Source of the DNA: Ptiloglossa arizonensis | Lineage: Eukaryota; Arthropoda; Insecta; Hymenoptera; Colletidae | Direction: 5' to 3' | NCBI RefSeq assembly: GCF_051014685.1 | Contig: NW_027478987.1 | Span: 186,001 to 250,000, forward strand | Length of the DNA: 64,000 bases | Part shown: positions 13,750 through 28,600 of the stretch, piece after piece | Numbering within the stretch: the first letter of the stretch is position 1 | Layout: the number at the start of each line of letters is the position of its first letter | The notes under the pieces: generated by a model | Databases searched by the model: none | Told to the model about the DNA's origin: nothing | What the model saw: the letters and a program-made list of their open reading frames with translations, nothing else | Translations under genes and position numbers: made by a program

Positions 13750-15370
13750 GTTATACGTTATACGTCATAGGTTATACGTTATGCGTTATACGTTATACGT
13801 TATACGTTATACGTTATACGTTATACGTTATACGTTATACGTTAAACGTTATACGTTATACGTTATACGTTATACGTTATGCGTTATACGTTTTACGTTA
13901 TTCGTGATACGTTATACGTTATACGTTATACGATATACGTTATACGTTATACGTTATACGGTATACGTTATACATTATACGTTATACGTTATACGTTATA
14001 CGTTATACGTTATACGTTATACGTTTTACGATATACGTTATACGTTATACGTTATACGTTATACGTTATACGTTAAACGTTATACGTTATACGTTATACG
14101 TTATACGTTATACGTTATACGTTATACGGTATACGTTATACGTTATGCGTTATACGTTTTACGTTATACGTTATACGTTATACGTTATACGTTATACGTT
14201 TTACGATATACGTTATACGTTATACGTTATACGCTATACGTTATACGTTATACGTTATACGTTATACGTTATACGTTTTACGTTATACGTTATGCGTTAT
14301 ACGTTATACGTTATACGTTATACGTTATACGTTATACGTTATACGTTATACGTTATACGTTATACGTTATACCTTATACGTTATACGTTATACGTTATAC
14401 GTTATACGTTATACGTTATACGTTATACGTTATACGTTATACGTTATACGTTATGCGTTATACGTTTTACGTCATACGTTATACGTTATACATTGTACGT
14501 TATACGTTATACGTTATACCTTATACGTTATACGTTATACGTTATACGTTATACGGTATACGTTATACGTTATGCGTTATACGTTTTACGTTATACGTTA
14601 TACGTTATACGTTATACGTTATACGTTTTACGATATACGTTATACGTTATACGTTATACGCTATACGTTATACGTTATACGTTATACGTTATACGTTATA
14701 CGTTTTACGTTATACGGTATACGATATACGTTATGCGTTATACGTTTTACGTTATTCGTTATACGTTATACGTTATACGTTATGCGTTATACGTTTTACG
14801 TTATACGTTATACGGTATACGTTATACATTATACGTTATACGTTATACGTTATACGTTATACGTTATAAGTTACACGTTTTACGATATACGTTATACGTT
14901 ATACGTTATACGTTATACGTTATACGTTATACGTTATACGTTATACGTTATACGTTATACGTTATACGTTATACGTTATACGTTATACGTTATACGTTAT
15001 ACGTTATACGTTATACGTTATACGTTATACGTTATACGTTATACGTTATACGTTATACGTTATACGTTATACGTTATACGTTATACGTTATACGTTATAC
15101 GTTATACGTTATTCGTCATAGGTTATACGTTATGCGTTATACGTTATACGTTATACGTTATACGTTATACGTTATACGAAACATGTAATACGTAATACGT
15201 TTTACGTCATTCGTTATACGTTCTTCGTTAAACGTTATACGTTATACGTTATGCGTTATACGTTTTACGTTATTCGTGATACGTTATACGTTATACGTTA
15301 TACGTTATACGTTATACGTTATACGTTATACGTTATACGGTATACGTTATACATTATACGTTATACGTTA
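13750..15370 (+). repeat. 1.6-kb segment duplicated at a distance (D3, copy 1)
   Basis: This segment matches 19,796-21,416 at a constant offset of 6,046 bp, seen in CGTCATA-GGTTATA (13,765/19,811) and the M1 remnant (15,177/21,223). It also holds CGTTTTA-CGATATA pairs, two CCTTATA units and a CATTGTA unit. The copies differ by single variants such as 15,230 CGTTAAA against 21,276 CGTTACA. Confidence 0.85.
15177..15234 (+). repeat. M1 block, short right-hand remnant (KH type)
   Basis: Only CGAAACATG through CGTTCTTCG remains, preceded by consensus units. The closing unit is CGTTAAA here, where other copies have CGTTACA. The remnant recurs at 21,223 within a duplicated 1.6-kb segment. Confidence 0.85.
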
Positions 15371-15669
15371 TACGTTATACGTTATACGTTATACGTTATA
15401 CGTTATACGTTTTACGATATACGTTATACGTTATACGTTATACGTTATACGTTATACGTTATACGTTATACGTTATACGTTATACGTTATACGTTATACT
15501 TTATACGTTATACGTTATACGTTATACGTTATACGTTAAACGTTATACGTTATACGTTATACGTTATACGTTATACGTTATACGTTATACGTTATACGTT
15601 ATACGTTATACGTTACATGTTATACGTTCTACGTTATACGTTATAAGTTACATGTTATACGTTCTACGT

Positions 15670-16170
15670 TATACGTCATACGTTATACGTTATACGTTAC
15701 ACGTCATACGTTATACGTAATACGTTATACGTTATACGCTATACGATATACGTTATACGTTATACGTCATAGGGTATACGTTATACGTTAGTCGTTATGC
15801 GTTATACGTTATACGTTATACGTTATACGTTATACGTTATACGTTTTACGTTACACGTTATACGTTACACGTTATACGTTACACGTTATTCGTAATACAT
15901 TATACGTGATACGGTATACGTTATACGCTATACGTTATACGGTGTACGACATACGTTATGCGTTTTACGTTATTCGTGATACGTTATACGTTATACGTTA
16001 TACGTTATACGTTATACGTTATACGTTATAAGTTATACGTTATACGTTATACGTTATACGATATACGTTATACGTTATACGTTATACGTTATACGTCATA
16101 GGTTATACGTTATACGTTATTCGTTAGGCGTTATACGTTATACGTTATACGTTATACGTTATACGTTATA
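15670..16170 (+). repeat. 0.5-kb segment shared with 26,182-26,680 (D4)
   Basis: Markers are 10,512 bp apart: CGTCATA 15,675/26,187, AGGG 15,771/26,283 and TTAGGCG 16,124/26,636. Both copies carry the otherwise rare CGGTGTA-CGACATA pair (15,945 and 26,455), which supports common descent. The left copy has a private GTTAGTCG near 15,788. Confidence 0.83.
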
Positions 16171-17491
16171 CGTTATACGTTACACGTTATTCGTAATACA
16201 TTATACGTGATACGGTATACGTTATACGTTATACGTTATGCGTTATATAATACGTTATGCGTTATACGTTTTACGTTATTCGTTATACGTTATACGTTAT
16301 ACGTTATACGTTATACGTCATAGGTTATACGTTATACGTTATTCGTTATGCGTTATACGTTATACGTTATACGTTCTACGTTATACGTTATACGTTATAC
16401 GGTATACGATATACGTTATGCGTTTTACGTTATTCGTGATACGTTATACGTTATACGTTATACGTTATACGTTATACGTTATACGTTATACGTTATACGT
16501 AATACGTTATACGTTATACGTTATACGATATACGTGATACGTTATACGTTATACGTTATACGTCATAGGTTATACGTTATACGTTATTCGTTAGGCGTTA
16601 TACGTTATACGTTATACGTTATACGTTATACGTTATACGTTATACGGTATACGATATACGTTATGCGTTATATGTTATACGTTATACGTTATACGTTATA
16701 CGTTATACGTTATACGTTATACGTTATACGTTATACGTTATACGGTATACGATATACGTTATGCGTTTTACGTTATTCGTGATACGTTATACGTTATACG
16801 TTATACGTTATACGTTATACGTTATACGTTATACGTAATACGTTACACGTTATACGTTACACGTTATTCGTAATACATTATACGTGATACGGTATACGTT
16901 ATACGCTATACGTTATACGGTGTACGATATACGTTATGCGTTTTACGTTATTCGTGATACGTTATACGTTATACGTTATACGTTATACGTTATACGTTAT
17001 ACGTTATACGTAATACGTTATACGTTATACGTTATACGATGTACGTTATACGTTATACGTTATACGTTATACGTTATACGTTAAACGTTATACGTTATAC
17101 GTTATACGTTATACGTTATACGTTATACGTTATACGTTATACGTTATACGTTATACGTTATACGTTATACGTTATACGTTATACGTTATACGTTATACGT
17201 TATACGTTATACGTTATACGTTATACGTTATACGTTATACGTTATACGTTATACGTTATACGTTATACGTTATACGTTATACGTTATACGTTATACGTTA
17301 TACGTCATAGGTTATACGTTATGCGTTATACGTTATACGTTATACGTTATACGTTATACGTTATACGTTAAACGTTATACGTTATACGTTATACGTTATA
17401 CGTTATACGTTATACGTTATACGTTATACGTTATACGTTATACGTTATACTTTATACGTTATACGTTATACGTTATACGTTATACGTTATA

Positions 17492-17696
17492 CGTTTTGCG
17501 TTATACGTTATATGTAATATGTAATGCGTCATACGTTCTACGTTATTCGTTATACGTTTTTCGTTACAAGTTATACGTTATACGTCATACGTTATAAGTT
17601 ATACGTCATAAGTTATACGATACACGTTATACGTTATACGAAATATGTAATACGTAATACGTTTTACGTCATTCGTTATACGTTCTTCGTTACACG
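17492..17696 (+). repeat. M1 diverged block, copy 7 (KY type)
   Basis: A complete copy with one private change: CGTTCTA in place of CGTTTTA just after the TAATGCGTCATA motif near 17,535. Confidence 0.88.
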
Positions 17697-19143
17697 TTAT
17701 ACGTTATACGTTATGCGTTATACGTTATACGTTATACGTTATACGTTATACGTTATACGTTATACGTTATACGTTATACGTTATACGTTATACGTTATAC
17801 GTTATACGTTATACGTTATACGTCATAGGTTATACGTTATGCGTTATACGTTATACGTTATACGTTATACGTTATACGTTATACGTTAAACGTTATACGT
17901 TATACGTTATACGTTATACGTTATGCGTTATACGTTTTACGTTATTCGTGATACGTTATACGTTATACGTTATACGTTATACGTTATACGTTATACGTTA
18001 TACGGTAGACGTTATACATTATACGTTATACGTTATACGTTATACGTTATACATTATACGTTATACGTTATACGTTATACGTTATACGTTATACGTCATA
18101 CGTTATACGTTATGCGTTGTACGTTATACGTTATACGTTATACGTTATACGTTATACGTTATACGTTATACGTTATACGTTATACGTTATACCTTATACG
18201 TTATACGTTATACGTTATACGTTATACGTTATACGTTATACGTTATACGTTATACGTTATACGTTATGCGTTATACGTTTTACGTCATACGTTATACGTT
18301 ATACATTGTACGTTATACGTTATACGTTATACCTTATACGTTATACGTTATACGTTATACGTTATACGGTATACGTTATACGTTATGCGTTATACGTTTT
18401 ACGTTATACGTTATACGTTATACGTTATACGTTATACGTTTTACGATATACGTTATACGTTATACGTTATACGCTATACGTTATACGTTATACGTTATAC
18501 GTTATACGTTATACGTTATACGTTTTACGTTATACGGTATACGATATACGTTATGCGTTATACGTTTTACGTTATTCGTTATACGTTATACGTTATACGT
18601 TATGCGTTATACGTTTTACGTTATACGTTATACGGTATACGTTATACATTATACGTTATACGTTATACGTTATACGTTATACGTTATACGTTATACGTTA
18701 TACATTTTACGATATACGTTATACGTTATACGTTATACGTTATACGTTATACGTTATACGTTATACGTTATACGTTATACGTTATACGTTATACGTTATA
18801 CGTTATACGTTATACGTTATACGTTATACGTTATACGTTATACGTTATACGTTATACGTTATACGTTATACGTTATACGTTATACGTTATACGTTATACG
18901 TTATACGTTATACGTTATACGTTATACGTTATACGTTATACGTTATACATTATACGTCATAGGTTATACGTTATGCGTTATACGTTATGCGTTATACGTT
19001 ATACGTTATACGTTATACGTTAAACGTTATACGTTATACGTTATACGTTATACGTTATACGTTATACGTTATACATTATACGTTATACGTTATACGTTAT
19101 ACTTTATACGTTATACGTTATACGTTATACGTTATACGTTATA

Positions 19144-19348
19144 CGTTTTGCGTTATACGTTATATGTAATATGTAATGCGTCATACGTTTTACGTTATTC
19201 GTTATACGTTTTTCGTTACAAGTTATACGTTATACGTCATACGTTATAAGTTATACGTCATAAGTTATACGATACACGTTATACGTTATACGAAACATGT
19301 AATACGTAATACGTTTTACGTCATTCGTTATACGTTCTTCGTTACACG
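19144..19348 (+). repeat. M1 diverged block, copy 8 (KH type)
   Basis: A complete copy with CGAAACATG, followed directly by the GCGTTAT-CGTTTTA-CGTTATT-CGTGATA series as in the other KH copies. It lies 1,652 bp (236 units) right of copy 7. Confidence 0.9.
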
Positions 19349-19795
19349 TTATACGTTATACGTTATGCGTTATACGTTTTACGTTATTCGTGATACGTTA
19401 TACGTTATACGTTATACGTTATACGTTATACGTTATACGTTATACGTTATACGTTATACGGTATACGTTATACATTATACGTTATACGTTATACGTTATA
19501 CGTTATACGTTATACGTTATACGTTATACGTTTTACGATATACGTTATACGTTATACGTTATACGTTATACGTTATACGTTATACGTTATACGTTATACG
19601 TTATACGTTATACGTTATACTTTATACGTTATACGTTATACGTTATACGTTATACGTTAAACGTTATACGTTATACGTTATACGTTATACGTTATACGTT
19701 ATACGTTATACGTTATACGTTATACGTTATACGTTACATGTTATACGTTCTACGTTATACGTTATAAGTTACATGTTATACGTTCTACGTTATAC

Positions 19796-21416
19796 GTTAT
19801 ACGTTATACGTCATAGGTTATACGTTATGCGTTATACGTTATACGTTATACGTTATACGTTATACGTTATACGTTATACGTTATACGTTAAACGTTATAC
19901 GTTATACGTTATACGTTATACGTTATGCGTTATACGTTTTACGTTATTCGTGATACGTTATACGTTATACGTTATACGATATACGTTATACGTTATACGT
20001 TATACGGTATACGTTATACATTATACGTTATACGTTATACGTTATACGTTATACGTTATACGTTATACGTTTTACGATATACGTTATACGTTATACGTTA
20101 TACGTTATACGTTATACGTTAAACGTTATACGTTATACGTTATACGTTATACGTTATACGTTATACGTTATACGGTATACGTTATACGTTATGCGTTATA
20201 CGTTTTACGTTATACGTTATACGTTATACGTTATACGTTATACGTTTTACGATATACGTTATACGTTATACGTTATACGCTATACGTTATACGTTATACG
20301 TTATACGTTATACGTTATACGTTTTACGTTATACGTTATGCGTTATACGTTATACGTTATACGTTATACGTTATACGTTATACGTTATACGTTATACGTT
20401 ATACGTTATACGTTATACCTTATACGTTATACGTTATACGTTATACGTTATACGTTATACGTTATACGTTATACGTTATACGTTATACGTTATACGTTAT
20501 GCGTTATACGTTTTACGTCATACGTTATACGTTATACATTGTACGTTATACGTTATACGTTATACCTTATACGTTATACGTTATACGTTATACGTTATAC
20601 GGTATACGTTATACGTTATGCGTTATACGTTTTACGTTATACGTTATACGTTATACGTTATACGTTATACGTTTTACGATATACGTTATACGTTATACGT
20701 TATACGCTATACGTTATACGTTATACGTTATACGTTATACGTTATACGTTTTACGTTATACGGTATACGATATACGTTATGCGTTATACGTTTTACGTTA
20801 TTCGTTATACGTTATACGTTATACGTTATGCGTTATACGTTTTACGTTATACGTTATACGGTATACGTTATACATTATACGTTATACGTTATACGTTATA
20901 CGTTATACGTTATAAGTTACACGTTTTACGATATACGTTATACGTTATACGTTATACGTTATACGTTATACGTTATACGTTATACGTTATACGTTATACG
21001 TTATACGTTATACGTTATACGTTATACGTTATACGTTATACGTTATACGTTATACGTTATACGTTATACGTTATACGTTATACGTTATACGTTATACGTT
21101 ATACGTTATACGTTATACGTTATACGTTATACGTTATACGTTATACGTTATACGTTATACGTCATAGGTTATACGTTATGCGTTATACGTTATACGTTAT
21201 ACGTTATACGTTATACGTTATACGAAACATGTAATACGTAATACGTTTTACGTCATTCGTTATACGTTCTTCGTTACACGTTATACGTTATACGTTATGC
21301 GTTATACGTTTTACGTTATTCGTGATACGTTATACGTTATACGTTATACGTTATACGTTATACGTTATACGTTATACGTTATACGGTATACGTTATACAT
21401 TATACGTTATACCTTA
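19796..21416 (+). repeat. 1.6-kb segment duplicated at a distance (D3, copy 2)
   Basis: The partner of 13,750-15,370. The left junction joins the end of an M5 block (19,732-19,789) to a CGTCATA-GGTTATA pair, an order not seen elsewhere. The right end is marked by a private CCTTATA unit near 21,412. Confidence 0.85.
21223..21280 (+). repeat. M1 block, short right-hand remnant (KH type)
   Basis: The same truncation as at 15,177, at an offset of 6,046 bp. It differs by having CGTTACA as the last unit where the other remnant has CGTTAAA. Confidence 0.85.
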
Positions 21417-23063
21417 TACGTTATACGTTATACGTTATACGTTATACGTTATACGTTATACGTTATACGTTATACGTTATACGTTATACGTTATACGTTA
21501 TACGTTATACGTTATACGTTATACGTTATACGTTATACGTTATACGTTATACGTTATACGTTATACGTTATACGTTATACGTTATACGTAATACGTTATA
21601 CGTTATACGTTATACGATATACGTGATACGTTATACGTTATACGTTATACGTCATAGGTTATACGTTATACGTTATTCGTTAGGCGTTATACGTTATACG
21701 TTATACGTTATACGTTACACGTCATACGTTATACGGTATACGATATACGTTATGCGTTATATGTTATACGTTATACGTTATACGTTATACGTTGTAGGTT
21801 ATACGTTATACGTTATTCGTTATGCGTTATACGTTATACGTTATACGTTATACGTTATACGTTATACGGTATACGATATACGTTATACGTTATACATTAT
21901 ACGTTATACGTTATACGTTATACTTTATACGTTATACGTTATACGTTATACGTTATACGTTATACGTTATACGTTATGCGTTATACGTTATACGTTATAG
22001 GCTATACGTTATACGTTATACGTTATACGTTATACGTTATACGTTATACGTTATACGTTATACGTTATACGTTATACGTTATACGTTATACGTTATACGC
22101 TATACGTTATACGTTATACGTCATAGGTTATACGTTATACGTTATTCGTTATGCGTTATACGTTATACGTTATACGTTATACGTTATACGTTATACGTTA
22201 TACGGTATACGATATACGTTATGCGTTTTACGTTATTCGTGATACGTTATACGTTATACGTTATACGTTATACGTTATACGTTATACGTTATACGTTATA
22301 CGTTATACGTAATACGTTATACGTTATACGTTATACGATATACGTGATACGTTATACGTTATACGTTATATGTCATAGGTTATACGTTATACGTTATTCG
22401 TTAGGCGTTATACGTTATACGTTATACGTTATACGTTATACGTTATACGTTATACGGTATACGATATACGTTATGCGTTATATGTTATACGTTATACGTT
22501 ATACGTTATACGTTATACGTTATACGTTATACGTTATACGGTATACGATATACGTTATGCGTTTTACGTTATTCGTGATACGTTATACGTTATACGTTAT
22601 ACGTTATACGTTATACGTTATACGTTATACGTTATACGTAATACGTTACACGTTATACGTTACACGTTATTCGTAATACATTATACGTGATACGGTATAC
22701 GTTATACGCTATACGTTATACGGTGTACGATATACGTTATGCGTCTTACGTTATTCGTGATACGTTATACGTTATACGTTATACGTTATACGTTATACGT
22801 TATACGTTTTACGATATACGTTATACGTTATACGTTATACGTTATACGTTATACGTTATACGTTATACGTTATACGTCATAGGTTATACGTTATGCGTTA
22901 TACGTTATACGTTATACGTTATACGTTATACGTTATACGTTAAACGTTATACGTTATACGTTATACGTTATACGTTATACGTTATACGTTATACGTTATA
23001 CGTTATACGTTATACGTTATACTTTATACGTTATACGTTATACGTTATACGTTATACGTTATA

Positions 23064-23268
23064 CGTTTTGCGTTATACGTTATATGTAATATGTAATGCG
23101 TCATACGTTTTACGTTATTCGTTATACGTTTTTCGTTACAAGTTATACGTTATACGTCATACGTTATAAGTTATACGTCATAAGTTATACGATACACGTT
23201 ATACGTTATACGAAATATGTAATACGTAATACGTTTTACGTCATTCGTTATACGTTCTTCGTTACACG
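23064..23268 (+). repeat. M1 diverged block, copy 9 (KY type)
   Basis: A complete copy. The usual run of about 14 consensus units between the block and the next CGTCATA-GGTTATA pair is shortened to a few units here (pair at about 23,288), which indicates a local contraction. Confidence 0.88.
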
Positions 23269-24953
23269 TTATACGTTATACGTTATACGTCATAGGTTAT
23301 ACGTTATGCGTTATACGTTATACGTTATACGTTATACGTTATACGTTATACGTTAAACGTTATACGTTATACGTTATACGTTATACGTTATGCGTTATAC
23401 GTTTTACGTTATTCGTGATACGTTATACGTTATACGTTATACGTTATACGTTATACGTTATACGTTATACGGTATACGTTATACATTATACGTTATACGT
23501 TATACGTTATACGTTATACGTTATACGTTATACGTTATACGTTTTACGATATACGTTATACGTTATACGTTATACGTTATACGTTATACGTTATACGTTA
23601 TACGTTATACGTTATACGTTATACGTTATACTTTATACGTTATACGTTATACGTTATACGTTATACGTTAAACGTTATACGTTATACGTTATACGTTATA
23701 CGTTATACGTTATACGTTATACGTTATACGTTATACGTTATACGTTACATGTTATACGTTCTACGTTATACGTTATAAGTTACATGTTATACGTTCTACG
23801 TTATACGTTATACGTTATACGTTATACGTTAAACGTTATACGTTATACGTTATACGTTATACGTTATACATTATACGTTATACGTTATACGTTATACGTT
23901 ATACGTTATACGTCATACGTTATACGTTATGCGTTATACGTTATACGTTATACGTTATACGTTATACGTTATACGTTATACGTTATACGTTATACGTTAT
24001 ACGTTATACCTTATACGTTATACGTTATACGTTATACGTTATACGTTATACGTTATACGTTATACGTTATACGTTATACGTTATACGTTATACGTTATGC
24101 GTTATACGTTTTACGTCATACGTTATACGTTATACATTGTACGTTATACGTTATACGTTATACCTTATACGTTATACGTTATACGTTATACGTTATACGG
24201 TATACGTTATACGTTATGCGTTATACGTTTTACGTTATACGTTATACGTTATACGTTATACGTTATACGTTTTACGATATACGTTATACGTTATACGTTA
24301 TACGCTATACGTTATACGTTATACGTTATACGTTATACGTTATACGTTTTACGTTATACGGTATACGATATACGTTATGCGTTATACGTTTTACGTTATT
24401 CGTTATACGTTATACGTTATACGTTATGCGTTATACGTTTTACGTTATACGTTATACGGTATACGTTATACATTATACGTTATACGTTATACGTTATACG
24501 TTATACGTTATACGTTATACGTTTTACGATATACGTTATACGTTATACGTTATACGTTATACGTTATACGTTATACGTTATACGTTATACGTTATACGTT
24601 ATACGTTATACGTTATACGTTATACGTTATACGTTATACGTTATACGTTATACGTTATACGTTATACGTTATACGTTATACGTTATACGTTATACGTTAT
24701 ACGTTATACGTTATACGTTATACGTTATACGTTATACGTTATACGTTATACGTTATACGTTATACGTTATACGTCATAGGTTATACGTTATGCGTTATAC
24801 GTTATACGTTATACGTTATACGTTATACGTTATACGTTAAACGTTATACGTTATACGTTATACGTTATACGTTATACGTTATACGTTATACGTTATACGT
24901 TATACGTTATACTTTATACGTTATACGTTATACGTTATACGTTAAACGTTATA

Positions 24954-25158
24954 CGTTTTGCGTTATACGTTATATGTAATATGTAATGCGTCATACGTTT
25001 TACGTTATTCGTTATACGTTTTTCGTTACGAGTTATACGTTATACGTCATACGTTATAAGTTATACGTCATAAGTTATACGATACACGTTATACGTTATA
25101 CGAAACATGTAATACGTAATACGTTTTACGTCATTCGTTATACGTTCTTCGTTACACG
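24954..25158 (+). repeat. M1 diverged block, copy 10 (KH type)
   Basis: The last copy in the window. It carries CGAAACATG and a private CGTTACG-AGTTATA step where other copies have CGTTACA-AGTTATA near 25,026. A private CGTTAAA unit lies just upstream near 24,942. No M1 copy occurs after this point. Confidence 0.9.
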
Positions 25159-25606
25159 TTATACGTTATACGTTATGCGTTATACGTTTTACGTTATTCG
25201 TGATACGTTATACGTTATACGTTATACGTTATACGTTATACGTTATACGTTATACGTTATACGGTATACGTTATACATTATACGTTATACGTTATACGTT
25301 ATACGTTATACGTTATACGTTATACGTTATACGTTTTACGATATACGTTATACGTTATACGTTATACGTTATACGTTATACGTTATACGTTATACGTTAT
25401 ACGTTATACGTTATACGTTATACTTTATACGTTATACGTTATACGTTATACGTTATACGTTAAACGTTATACGTTATACGTTATACGTTATACGTTATAC
25501 GTTATACGTTATACGTTATACGTTATACGTTATACGTTATACGTTATACGTTACATGTTATACGTTCTACGTTATACGTTATAAGTTACATGTTATACGT
25601 TCTACG

Positions 25607-28600
25607 TTATACGTTATACGTTATACGTTATACGTTATACGTTATACGTTATACGTTATACGTTATACGTTATACGTTATACGTCATAGGTTATACGTTA
25701 TATGTTATTCGTTATGCGTTATACGTTATACGTTATACGTTATACGTTATACGTTATACGTTATACGTTATACGATATACGTTATGCGTTTTACGTTATT
25801 CGTGATACGTTATACGTTATACGTTATACGTTATACGTTATACGTTATACGTTATACGTTATACGTTATACGTAATACGTTATACGTTATACGTTATACG
25901 ATATACGTGATACGTTATACGTTATACGTTATACGTCATAGGTTATACGTTATACGTTATTCGTTAGGCGTTATACGTTATACGTTATACGTTATACGTT
26001 ATACGTTATACGTTGTACGTTATACGTTATACGTTATACGTTATACGTTAAACGTTATACGTTATACGTTATACGTTATACGTTATACGTTATACGTTAT
26101 ACGTTATACGTTAAACGTTATACGTTATACGTTATACGTTATACGTCATAGGTTATACGTTATGCGTTATACGTTATACGTTATACGTCATACGTTATAC
26201 GTTATACGTTACACGTCATACGTTATACGTAATACGTTATACGTTATACGCTATACGATATACGTTATACGTTATACGTCATAGGGTATACGTTATACGT
26301 TATTCGTTATGCGTTATACGTTATACGTTATACGTTATACGTTATACGTTATACGTTTTACGTTACACGTTATACGTTACACGTTATACGTTACACGTTA
26401 TTCGTAATACATTATACGTGATACGGTATACGTTATACGCTATACGTTATACGGTGTACGACATACGTTATGCGTTTTACGTTATTCGTGATACGTTATA
26501 CGTTATACGTTATACGTTATACGTTATACGTTATACGTTATAAGTTATACGTTATACGTTATACGTTATACGATATACGTTATACGTTATACGTTATACG
26601 TTATACGTCATAGGTTATACGTTATACGTTATTCGTTAGGCGTTATACGTTATACGTTATACGTTATACGTTATACGTTATACGGTATACGATATACGTT
26701 ATGCGTTATACGTTTTACGTTATTCGTTATACGTTATACGTTATACGTTATGCGTTATACGTTTTACGTTATTCGTTATACGTTATACGTTATACGTTAT
26801 ACGTTATACTTTATACGTTATACGTTATACGTTATACGTTATACGTTATACGTTATTCGCTAGGCGTTATACGTTATACGTTATACGTTATACGTTATAC
26901 GTCATACGTTATACGGTATACGATATACGTTATGCGTTATATGTTATACGTTATACGTTATACGTTATACGTTATAGGTTATACGTTATACGGTATACGA
27001 TATACGTTATGCGTTTTACGTTATTCGTGATACGTTATACGTTATACGTTATACGTTATACGTTATACGTTATACGTTATACGTAATACGTTATACGTTA
27101 TACGTTATACGATATACGTGATACGTTATACGTTATACGTTATACGTCATAGGTTATACGATATACGTTATTCGTTAGGCGTTATACGTTATATGTTATA
27201 CGTTATACGTTATACGTCATACGTTATACGGTATACGATATACGTTATGCGTTATATGTTATACGTTATACGTTATACGTTATACGTTATAGGTTATACG
27301 TTATACGTTATTCGTTATGCGTTATACGTTATACGTTATACGTTATACGTTATACGTTATACGGTATACGATATACGTTATACGTTATACATTATACGTT
27401 ATACGTTATACGTTATACTTTATACGTTATACGTTATACGTTATACGTTATACGTTATACGTTATACGTTATACGTTATACGTTATACGTTATAGGCTAT
27501 ACGTTATACGTTATACGTTATACGTTATACGTTATACGTTATACGTTATACGTTATACGTTATACGTTATACGTTATACGTTATACGTTATACGCTATAC
27601 GTTATACGTTATACGTTATACGTTATACGTTATACGTTATACGTTTTACGTTATACGTTATACGTTATACGTTATACGTTATACGTTATACGTTATACGT
27701 TATACGTTATACGTTATACGTTATACGTTATACGTTATACGTTATACGTTACACGTTATTCGTAATACATTATACGTGATACGGTATACGTTATACGTTA
27801 TACGTTATACGTTATACGTTATACGTTATACGTTATATAATACGTTATGCGTTATACGTTTTACGTTATTCGTTATACGTTATACGTTATACGTTATACG
27901 TTATACGTCATAGGTTATACGTTATACGTTATTCGTTATGCGTTATACGTTATACGTTATACGTTATACGTTATACGTTATACGTTATACGTTATACGGT
28001 ATACGATATACGTTATGCGTTTTACGTTATTCGTGATACGTTATACGTTATACGTTATACGTTATACGTTATACGTTATACGTTATACGTTATACGTTAT
28101 ACGTAATACGTTATACGTTATACGTTATACGTTATACGTTATACGTCATAGGTTATACGTTATACGTTATTCGTTAGGCGTTATACGTTATACGTTATAC
28201 GTTATACGTTATACGTTATACGTTATACGGTATACGATATACGTTATGCGTTATATGTTATACGTTATACGTTATACGTTATACGTTATACGTTATACGT
28301 TATACGTTATACGGTATACGATATACGTTATGCGTTTTACGTTATTCGTGATACGTTATACGTTATACGTTATACGTTATACGTAATACGTTACACGTTA
28401 TACGTTACACGTTATTCGTAATACATTATACGTGATACGGTATACGTTATACGCTATACGTTATACGGTATACGATATACGTTATGCGTCTTACGTTATT
28501 CGTGATACGTTATACGTTATACGTTATACGTTATACGTTATACGTTATACGTTTTACGATATACGTTATACGTTATACGTTATACGTTATACGTTATACG

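Larger units (their letters stand above)
1..25606 (+). repeat. Array domain A: region carrying M1 and M5 haplotype blocks
   Basis: This stretch is defined by two recurring groups of mutated units not found in the same form further right: the 205-bp M1 block and the 58-bp M5 block. Between them recur CGTTTTA-CGATATA pairs, a CTTTATA unit followed about six units later by CGTTAAA, and CGTCATA-GGTTATA followed by a GCGTTAT unit. From about 7.66 kb it is interleaved with B-type segments marked by adjacent CGGTATA-CGATATA units and TTAGGCG (roughly 7.66-8.7, 9.3-11.4, 12.05-13.0, 15.67-17.0 and 21.6-22.8 kb). The alternation shows that two haplotype families have been shuffled together. Confidence 0.85.
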
